NCBI GenBank assembly: GCA_964427595.1
Contig: CAYRUQ010000022.1
Coordinates: 1-19,730 of the forward strand
Origin: Enterosoma sp964427595
GTDB lineage: Bacteria > Bacillota_I > Bacilli_A > RFN20 > CAG-288
Reading direction: 5' to 3'
Length of the DNA: 19,730 nucleotides
In this document: piece by piece, positions 1 to 5,456 of the stretch
Layout: the number at the start of each line of letters is the position of its first letter
Numbering within the stretch: position 1 is the stretch's first letter
Program-made: the position numbers and the translations under genes
Notes under the pieces: generated by a model
Told to the model about the DNA's origin: nothing
Seen by the model: the letters and a program-made list of their open reading frames with translations, nothing else
Databases searched by the model: none

Positions 1-156
1 ATTTATTCATGCTTTAAAAATACAAGTGATAACAAAGATATTATCTTTAGAACTGAATGCAGATTTTCTCACGGTCAATTTAATGGTGTTCCTGAAGCTA
101 AACTGTATCTATATTCAAAGACATCACTAGAGGACTTATACGAAAAGATTATTTAA
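1..156 (+). CDS. C-terminal end of an unidentified protein, possibly the restriction endonuclease partner (partial)
   Basis: An open + strand frame enters at base 1 and runs 51 codons to a TAA at 154-156. The start lies outside the window. The visible tail is hydrophilic and protein-like, with FRTECRFSHGQFNG followed by VPEAKLYLY and a charged end. Its last 8 bp overlap the end of the methyltransferase gene on the other strand. Restriction endonuclease genes often lie next to their cognate methyltransferase, and convergent arrangements are known, so endonuclease is the most economical guess. I do not recognise the family from this tail. That it is coding is fairly likely; its function is inference from position alone. 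Confidence 0.5.
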   Translation: MYSCFKNTSDNKDIIFRTECRFSHGQFNGVPEAKLYLYSKTSLEDLYEKII

Positions 157-1378
157 AGTATAGCTTCCATTTGCTTATTAGATTCATGGCTATGTTATAA
201 GCTAAAATGCAAGGGAGAGCGTTGCCGATAATCTTATAAGCGTTACTAGCACTTAAAGGAGAAACTCCATTATTTTTCTTAATTATGAAAGAATAATCAT
301 CTGGGAAAGTTTGAAGGCGAGCGCATTCTCTAACTGTTAAACGACGTTCTTTTAAACCCAAATTTAATTCTTGTAGATTCTTTCCACCATGCTCTAAAGA
401 TAATCTTCGATACTCGATGTTTCCGTGGTGTTCAGATCTGATAGTAGGAGAAATAGAATTCAATTTGATCTCGGTATTGCCTTGACCATGATTTAGAAAT
501 TTAGCTTTTGAATACTCTCTTTGAGAAAGATCGGTAGAATCTTCAGGTTCAGAGAGGTCATGAAGAGCGTCATAACAAGTGACATAAGGATTCAAGTTTT
601 CCGACGAATTTAAAGAATGAGTTTTAGAGGGATAAGGATTATATTCCTCACTAATGTTTTCTAAGCTCAATTCTTTTAAAGCCTTAGGATTCAATTCACT
701 TTTCTTAAATCCAAAAAAGATAATTCTTTCTCTTGATTGAGGAACTCCATAATCGGCCGCTTGAATCACTTTGGCTTTGACTATTAAGTATCCACCGCTA
801 GCCGCACCAGCAAAATCGTTTTCAATAATTTCTTTAGCATCTTTAAGAGTTGTTAAACCTTTAACATTTTCAGCAACAAACATTTTTGGTTTAACAATAG
901 AAATCACTTCTCTCATCCACATATAAAGATTGCCCCTATTTTGTATAGAAGGTTCATCAATCTTTAGTTTCTTACCAGTATCACTTTTATCAGAATGAAA
1001 ACCGAGTCTTTTACCTGCAAGGGAGAAATCTTGACATGGGAATCCGCCGGTCACTATGTCTATATCAGATGGAAAAACAGATTTATTCGATTTAGCATTA
1101 TTGACGATATTGATGATGCTATCTAAGTGGTAGATTTCTTCGGCATTAGGATTACTTTTCTTAAAGTAATTTACCCATGCGGTTTTAGCATCTAGTCTGA
1201 TGTCGTTAGCAAACACGGTTTCAAATCCGGTTTGTTTTAGTTTAACTTTATCTCCTAAGTCCTCATCAATCCAATCTGGATGTAGTGTTTCATTGATAGA
1301 TTTTTTCAAACAGGTAAAACCGCCCTCAAAACCGAGGTCCATTCCACCACATCCACTAAATAACGACAATAGTCTCAT
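149..1378 (-). CDS. DNA (cytosine-5-)-methyltransferase, type II restriction-modification type
   Basis: A 409-residue protein with the ordered motifs of C5-cytosine methyltransferases. Motif I (AdoMet binding) is FSGCGGMDLGF at residues 7-17. Motif IV is GGFPCQDFS, with the catalytic Cys115 in PCQ. Motif VI is ENV at 170-172, motif VIII is QSRER at 214-218, motif IX is around RLTVRECARLQTFP at 346-359, and motif X is IGNALP at 384-389. The stretch of about 125 residues between VIII and IX is the target-recognition region, so the recognised site cannot be read from the motifs. It transfers a methyl group from AdoMet to C5 of cytosine, presumably protecting DNA from a partner nuclease. The ATG is preceded by AGGAAAG 9 nt upstream. 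Its 3' end overlaps the convergent partial gene by 8 bp. It lies just downstream of the nusG terminator but has its own promoter-like site, consistent with an inserted cassette. Confidence 0.95.
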   Translation of the reverse strand: MRLLSLFSGCGGMDLGFEGGFTCLKKSINETLHPDWIDEDLGDKVKLKQTGFETVFANDIRLDAKTAWVNYFKKSNPNAEEIYHLDSIINIVNNAKSNKSVFPSDIDIVTGGFPCQDFSLAGKRLGFHSDKSDTGKKLKIDEPSIQNRGNLYMWMREVISIVKPKMFVAENVKGLTTLKDAKEIIENDFAGAASGGYLIVKAKVIQAADYGVPQSRERIIFFGFKKSELNPKALKELSLENISEEYNPYPSKTHSLNSSENLNPYVTCYDALHDLSEPEDSTDLSQREYSKAKFLNHGQGNTEIKLNSISPTIRSEHHGNIEYRRLSLEHGGKNLQELNLGLKERRLTVRECARLQTFPDDYSFIIKKNNGVSPLSASNAYKIIGNALPCILAYNIAMNLISKWKLYFK

Positions 1379-1429
1379 TGATGATTACTTTCCTTTATCT
1401 TTTTAATTAAATAAAAACTTAACACTAGA

Positions 1430-1438
1430 ATTTTAGCA
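1430..1438 (-). promoter_or_regulatory. Extended -10 promoter candidate for the methyltransferase gene
   Basis: On the minus strand this reads TGCTAAAAT, a TGn extension followed by TAAAAT (5 of 6 to TATAAT). It lies about 50 nt before the methyltransferase ATG. No convincing -35 hexamer sits at 16-18 bp upstream, as is usual for extended -10 promoters. It falls between the nusG terminator and the methyltransferase, so it would make the latter independent. Confidence 0.35.
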
Positions 1439-1491
1439 TTTTTCACTAAGAGACTATAGAACACCAGGAGTAAAGAAAGAATAAAACAAAC

Positions 1492-1532
1492 AAAAAAGGA
1501 CGCTACTTTCTCGCATTTGTAGCGTCCTTTTT
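1492..1532 (-). terminator. Terminator of the rpmG-secE-nusG operon (possibly bidirectional)
   Basis: A perfect 9-bp stem, GGACGCTAC (1498-1506) with GTAGCGTCC (1519-1527), has a 12-nt loop. It is flanked by an A run (1492-1497) and a T run (1528-1532), so each strand ends in a U tract. It lies 4 nt beyond the nusG stop. Confidence 0.9.
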
Positions 1533-1535
1533 CTA

Positions 1536-2291
1536 TTAATCTTCTTCTTCTTCGACTAAATAAGGTCTTTCAGGTGCTTTTTCAATATCAGAGAACTTAG
1601 CAGTGATCGTATTAGGACGACCAAAGAGAGTGATCTGAACCTTAACTTCACTATTTTCAGGACTGACAGATTCGATGACACCTTCAGCGTCAGCGAAGGT
1701 GCCAGAAAGAATCTTGATAACATCGCCAGGCTTGTAATCAGAATACATATCTGGATCTTCGATGTGCATTCTCTTTAAGACAGGTTCGATCTCGTCTCTA
1801 GGAATAGGGAAAGGCTTAGCACCTTTACCGGAAGAACCGGTGATACCAGAGACACCAGGAGTATTTCTGACGACGAACCAAGTCTCATCAGTCATGATCA
1901 TCTCAACGAAGATATAACCGGGATAATAGTTCTTGATTTTGACCTTAGGAACCATCTTACCAGTCTTCTTGTCTTTGGTATATTTGGGTTTACCATTCTC
2001 TTCTAAGACAGGTTCTTCATATTCAGCACAGATGATTCTGAAGATCTTATCTTCCATGTTCATGGACTTGGCTCTCTTTTCGAGCATGTCCTTGACTTGT
2101 CTTTCCCTCATAGCGAAGGTGTTGATGACATACCAAGCCTTCTCGGGAAGCTCTCCGTCATCATCCTTCTTCTGATCAGGATTGACCTCACCAATCAAAG
2201 GATTGTAGGAAGGAGAACGCTTAGGTTCAGCAGGAACTTCCTCAGGAACCTCGTCGGTAGTGAAAGCTTTAAATAATTCGTCGTCAATCAT
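1536..2291 (-). CDS. nusG: Transcription termination/antitermination protein NusG
   Basis: NusG binds RNA polymerase through its NGN domain and modulates pausing, Rho action and transcription-translation coupling. The NGN domain spans about residues 51-165 (KAWYVINTF, YYPGYIFVEM, VRNTPGVSGITGS). The KOW domain starts near residue 186 (YKPGDVIKILSGTFADAEGV). At 251 residues it is longer than the usual 175-185. The extra length is an acidic, Pro-rich N-terminal segment of about 50 residues, a Lys/Glu-rich insertion at about 93-120, and an EEEED tail. The ATG follows GGAGG by 6 nt and overlaps the secE TGA as ATGA, indicating translational coupling. In many Bacillota rplK follows nusG, but here a terminator follows directly. 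Confidence 0.97.
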   Translation of the reverse strand: MIDDELFKAFTTDEVPEEVPAEPKRSPSYNPLIGEVNPDQKKDDDGELPEKAWYVINTFAMRERQVKDMLEKRAKSMNMEDKIFRIICAEYEEPVLEENGKPKYTKDKKTGKMVPKVKIKNYYPGYIFVEMIMTDETWFVVRNTPGVSGITGSSGKGAKPFPIPRDEIEPVLKRMHIEDPDMYSDYKPGDVIKILSGTFADAEGVIESVSPENSEVKVQITLFGRPNTITAKFSDIEKAPERPYLVEEEED

Positions 2292-2575
2292 AATAAACCT
2301 CCACCGATCATATTGATGATGTTAGCGACAGTCTCTCCGGAGGAAGAATCAGTATCAGTAGATGAACCAGAAGAGGAAGTCGGGAATGCGATACCGAAAG
2401 CACGGTTGATCTGAATTCCGATCCAGTCAGAACCATAAGTGACTAAAGCAGAGACGATGGCGATGACTAAGACGATACCGACAGAGAACCAAAGGGTCTT
2501 CTTATCAGGCCATCTGATACGTCTTGCTTCTTCGCCGACACCACGGAAATAACGTGTGAATTTGTTCATGTTCAT
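2288..2575 (-). CDS. secE: Preprotein translocase subunit SecE, with a Ser/Thr-rich C-terminal tail
   Basis: SecE is the small clamp subunit of the SecYEG channel in the cytoplasmic membrane. The cytoplasmic amphipathic part (RGVGEEARRIRWPDKKTLW, with the signature RWP at 21-23) precedes one membrane helix at about residues 29-48. The 95-residue protein ends in a Ser/Thr/Asp-rich linker (about 66-80) and a short hydrophobic segment, which the usual single-helix SecE of about 60 residues lacks. The ATG at 2575 overlaps the rpmG TGA as ATGA. A second in-frame ATG two codons downstream is slightly better spaced from the AAGGAAGG site, so the exact start is open. Confidence 0.93.
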   Translation of the reverse strand: MNMNKFTRYFRGVGEEARRIRWPDKKTLWFSVGIVLVIAIVSALVTYGSDWIGIQINRAFGIAFPTSSSGSSTDTDSSSGETVANIINMIGGGLL

Positions 2576-2718
2576 TTACCTTCCTTGTGTAGTGTGTGTT
2601 TGCCACATTTGGGGCAGTATTTGCTAGCTTGCAAACGGACAGGATCACCTTTCTTCTTAGATGCGTTATAGTTTCTAGATCCACACTCAGTACAGACTAA
2701 CACTACTTTTTCACGCAC
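2572..2718 (-). CDS. rpmG: 50S ribosomal protein L33, zinc-ribbon form
   Basis: A 48-residue protein translated from a GTG start: MREKVVLVCTECGSRNYN and so on, ending HKEGK. It has two CxxC pairs (Cys9/12 and Cys35/38), the zinc-binding C+ form of L33, a structural protein of the large ribosomal subunit. AGAGGTG lies 6 nt before the GTG. Another in-frame GTG lies three codons upstream, but the MREKV beginning matches the family. It is the first gene of the rpmG-secE-nusG operon, an order common in Bacillota, and it overlaps secE by 4 bp (ATGA). Confidence 0.95.
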   Translation of the reverse strand: MREKVVLVCTECGSRNYNASKKKGDPVRLQASKYCPKCGKHTLHKEGK

Positions 2719-2744
2719 GGCAAGCACCTCTTTTTGAAGTAAAT

Positions 2745-2763
2745 AAAAAGCCCGATTAACGGG
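2745..2763 (-). other. Short GC hairpin plus T run in the rpmG leader (possible attenuator)
   Basis: Immediately after the predicted transcript start, the minus strand reads CCCG-TTAAT-CGGG followed by CTTTTT. The stem has only 4 bp, so it may be a 5' stabilising hairpin, a weak attenuator, or nothing. Confidence 0.25.
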
Positions 2764-2773
2764 TTCGCCAACT

Positions 2774-2801
2774 ATTATAAACTCCCATCTAATGAAATCA
2801 A
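2774..2801 (-). promoter_or_regulatory. Promoter of the rpmG-secE-nusG operon
   Basis: Minus-strand -35 TTGATT (2796-2801), a 16-bp spacer and -10 TATAAT (2774-2779) form a good sigma-A-type promoter. Transcription should start near 2767, giving a leader of about 50 nt. From here to the serS terminator (2802-2963) the sequence is AT-rich, and I see no gene in it. Confidence 0.75.
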
Positions 2802-2963
2802 AGTAAAAAATATAATAATTTATATATAAATAAGATTTACTTTATCCTAATTAAGACTCCATTTCTAAACTGAAATTAAACACCAACAAATCAAATAACA
2901 GTTAAAAGTGTTCCTATTTATATCAAATCACACTTGGATAAAGAACAAACTTTTACAAACAAC

Positions 2964-3000
2964 AAAAAAGTGCTGTCACACTTTTTAGCATGACAGCACT
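2964..3000 (-). terminator. serS terminator
   Basis: A perfect 10-bp stem, AGTGCTGTCA (2969-2978) with TGACAGCACT (2991-3000), has a 12-nt loop. In the serS transcript the stem is followed by a run of six U. It lies 6 nt past the serS stop. Confidence 0.9.
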
Positions 3001-3006
3001 CAATGA

Positions 3007-4323
3007 TTACTTAATAATATCTGTCTTTAAGTAAGGTCTTAATACTTCAGGAACAGTGATAGTTCCATCAGCGTTCTGATAGTTTTCAATCACAGCGGCT
3101 ACTGTTCTTCCGACGGCTAGACCAGAGCCATTCAACATATGAACGAATTCAGTCTTGCTATCTTTAGTTCTCTTGAAGCGGATGTTCATTCTTCTAGCTT
3201 GATAATCAGTGTCATTGGAGCAAGAAGAGATCTCTTTATAGTTTCTAGTAGTAGGAACAAAAAGACCATCTTTTTCTTCATAGTCGTTATAAGAAGGAAG
3301 CCAGACTTCTAAGTCATAAGTTTTAGCAGAAGAGAAACCGACATCTCCGGTGCAGAGACAGACTCTTCTATAAGGAAGCTTCAAAAGCTCTAAGATTCTC
3401 TCAGCATCTTCAGTTAACTTCTCTAATTCATCAAAGGAATTCTCAGGTAAGCAATATTTGACGAGCTCAACTTTTTGGAACTGGTGTTGTCTGATGATGC
3501 CTCTAGTATCTCTGCCAGCGGCACCAGCTTCAGCTCTGAAACAAGATGAATAAGCGCAGAACCACTTAGGTAAATCCTTAGCTTGTAAGATCTCATCACG
3601 GTAATAGTTAGTGACAGGAACCTCTGCAGTCGGGATAAGCCATAAATCGGCGGGAGTGGTGTTATAAGCTTGATCAGCGAATTTAGGAAGCTGACCAGAA
3701 CCGGTGAGAGAGTCGGTGTTGACCATGTAAGGAGGTAAGACTTCGGTATATCCATGAGCGACATGAGTATCTAACATCAAGCTAGCTAATCCTCTTTCTA
3801 AACTAGCGAAAGCACCAAGATAGAAAGTGAATCTAGTTCCAGAGACCTTAGCAGCTCTATCAAAGTCAAAATATCCTAATAAAGCACCGAGTTCCCAGTG
3901 AGCTTTAGGTTTGAAAGAGAAGGTCGTAGGAGTTCCCCAGTTTTTTTCTTCGTGGTTATAAGTATCATCAATACCGACGGGAAGAGAAGCATCAGGTATA
4001 TTAGGAGTCTTGAGCATGATCTCATGGATTTTAGCTTCAATCTCTTCTCTTTGTTTATCAAAAGAAGCGATCTCTTCTTTATCGAAAGAAATCTTCTTCA
4101 TCAATTCATCAGCTTCTTGATCTTTATGCTGAGCTTTCAATTTACCGATCTCTTTAGACTGAGCGTTTCTCTCCGCTTTTAAGGCATCAGCTTTAGCGAT
4201 CAACTCTCTTCTTTGAGACTCTAAAACAGGAAGCTCTTTAAGATAAGAGAAATCATCGTTTCTGGTATTAAGTCTTTTGATGACTTCATCAAGGTTATCA
4301 ATGACATATTTGACATCTAGCAT
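3007..4323 (-). CDS. serS: Serine--tRNA ligase
   Basis: Class II synthetase that charges tRNA(Ser), and tRNA(Sec) where present, with serine in the cytosol. The 438-residue length is normal. Residues about 1-105 form the charged antiparallel coiled-coil arm that contacts the tRNA. The catalytic domain follows, with TAEVP (232-236), motif 2 FRAEAGAAGRDTRGIIRQHQF (262-282 region) and motif 3 NGSGLAVGRT (398-407). The ATG is preceded by AGGAG at 8 nt. A TATAAT lies upstream, and a strong terminator follows the stop. It sits 68 bp downstream of a GT-like gene on the same strand. serS also lies near the gyrase cluster in other Bacillota such as Bacillus subtilis. Confidence 0.98.
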   Translation of the reverse strand: MLDVKYVIDNLDEVIKRLNTRNDDFSYLKELPVLESQRRELIAKADALKAERNAQSKEIGKLKAQHKDQEADELMKKISFDKEEIASFDKQREEIEAKIHEIMLKTPNIPDASLPVGIDDTYNHEEKNWGTPTTFSFKPKAHWELGALLGYFDFDRAAKVSGTRFTFYLGAFASLERGLASLMLDTHVAHGYTEVLPPYMVNTDSLTGSGQLPKFADQAYNTTPADLWLIPTAEVPVTNYYRDEILQAKDLPKWFCAYSSCFRAEAGAAGRDTRGIIRQHQFQKVELVKYCLPENSFDELEKLTEDAERILELLKLPYRRVCLCTGDVGFSSAKTYDLEVWLPSYNDYEEKDGLFVPTTRNYKEISSCSNDTDYQARRMNIRFKRTKDSKTEFVHMLNGSGLAVGRTVAAVIENYQNADGTITVPEVLRPYLKTDIIK

Positions 4324-4355
4324 AATAGTTTCTCCTCTTTTTGATAACTTTTAAA

Positions 4356-4361
4356 ATTATA
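4356..4361 (-). promoter_or_regulatory. -10 box candidate for serS
   Basis: A perfect TATAAT on the minus strand lies 32 nt before the serS ATG. The matching -35 region is poor, with nothing resembling TTGACA at 16-18 bp. serS may therefore also be read from the upstream gene, after which I see no terminator. Confidence 0.4.
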
Positions 4362-4391
4362 GTCTTCTTCCCTAAATAAAGAACAGCACTT

Positions 4392-5330
4392 CTATTTAAG
4401 AACGATAGAATCGATAAACTTTGAAGCTTCTTTCGCTTTGTTTTCAACAGGGAAGTTTTTCATCATGTGATAAAGCTCTGCAAAGTTATGGAAGACGAGA
4501 GCTGTATCACTATTGATGACATCTTGATAATTCATGTTTTGATTAGCGATAACAAGGACACCATGTCCCATGAAATCGATGATGTATTGAGGATTGATGA
4601 TCATCTTTTGAGGGACGAATAGACAATCAGCTGATAACAAAACAGAGCGATAAAGCTGTTCTGGTATCACATCAAGATAAGTGGCATTTGGAGAGTAAGC
4701 GAGTCTTTGAAGAAGCTTGACCTTGACTTGAGTTTGACCAGTTTCTCCAAAGAAGAAGAACTCATATTCAGGAAAGTCTCTAGCGATACCATTAAACAAA
4801 TCGAGCTCTTCTTTTTTCTCATAAGTTCCTAAACAGATGACAGCTTTCTTGTCTTTAGGAACACAATAAAAAGATTTAAAGGCGTTTTTCACAGTCTCAG
4901 AATTCTCTTCATCTGGATAGAAAGTGAGCGATGGTTTTATAAGAGAGACATTATTTCTGATTCCTTGAAATTCGAGAAACTCGACTTGGGATTTATACGA
5001 AGCGAAGACTTTATCGACTCTTGAGTAATAGTTGAAAGCATGTTGAGAAAGCGAGTATTTAGTCTTATCGTTCTTATCTTCGAGAGCATCATCTTTAGCA
5101 GTCAATGCTAAAACGCTGATAGGAACATTCTTCTTTTTTAAAGTCGGATAGTAAAGAGCGAGATCTTCGACATAAGCAAAAATCGCAGAAGAAAAATCGT
5201 CGTCGATATCCAGTGTATAAGCGAGATTTTGTCTCTTAAAATAGTGAAGGATATTCTCTTTAAAAATGTATTTAAATGAGGTCTCTTGTTTCTTTTTGGT
5301 CAGACCGATAAAAATTTTGTTATCCATCAT
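4392..5330 (-). CDS. Glycosyltransferase-like (GT-B fold, family 4-like) protein, probably non-canonical
   Basis: A 312-residue soluble protein with no signal peptide or membrane segment. The C-terminal half looks like a GT4-type nucleotide-sugar-binding domain: KAVICLGTYEKKEELDLFNG (about 162-181), then EYEFFFFGE, then YLDVIPEQLYRSVLLSADCLFVPQ (218-241), then DFMGHGVLVIANQN (252-265). The N-terminal half is shorter than in typical GT4 enzymes. The E-x7-E pair expected around the donor site is not visible: the equivalent stretch, MIINPQYIIDFMGHG, has Ile244 and Asp252. It may be an enzyme with altered chemistry, an accessory subunit, or an inactive paralogue. The acceptor is unknown. It starts with two adjacent ATG codons and no Shine-Dalgarno site; the promoter position suggests a leaderless transcript. 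Confidence 0.6.
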   Translation of the reverse strand: MMDNKIFIGLTKKKQETSFKYIFKENILHYFKRQNLAYTLDIDDDFSSAIFAYVEDLALYYPTLKKKNVPISVLALTAKDDALEDKNDKTKYSLSQHAFNYYSRVDKVFASYKSQVEFLEFQGIRNNVSLIKPSLTFYPDEENSETVKNAFKSFYCVPKDKKAVICLGTYEKKEELDLFNGIARDFPEYEFFFFGETGQTQVKVKLLQRLAYSPNATYLDVIPEQLYRSVLLSADCLFVPQKMIINPQYIIDFMGHGVLVIANQNMNYQDVINSDTALVFHNFAELYHMMKNFPVENKAKEASKFIDSIVLK

Positions 5331-5335
5331 TAGAA

Positions 5336-5364
5336 AGTATAAAACTAGAACTCAGTTAAGGCAA
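5336..5364 (-). promoter_or_regulatory. Promoter of the glycosyltransferase-like gene, predicting a leaderless mRNA
   Basis: Minus-strand -35 TTGCCT (5359-5364), a 17-bp spacer and -10 TATACT (5336-5341) are followed by only 5 nt and then ATGATG. A start site 6-8 nt past the -10 would fall on or beside the A of the first ATG, leaving no room for a ribosome site. Confidence 0.5.
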
Positions 5365-5420
5365 ACCATCCTCTAGGATGAAAGATAAAACTTCAGTGGA
5401 TCAATAACAATCGTTTCTTT

Positions 5421-5454
5421 AGAAAAAGAAGACTGCTGGAAATTTCCAGCAGTC
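5421..5454 (-). terminator. Terminator of the yaaA-recF-gyrB-gyrA operon
   Basis: Bases 5431-5454 form a perfect 24-bp palindrome (half-site GACTGCTGGAAA), only 2 nt after the gyrA stop. In the transcript it is followed by UUCUUUUUC. Confidence 0.9.
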
Positions 5455-5456
5455 GA

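Noticed and set aside
2740..2790. tRNA-like stretch (GGGTTCGCC) upstream of rpmG
   Set aside because: No acceptor, D or anticodon arms can be built around it; it fits better as a promoter and leader.
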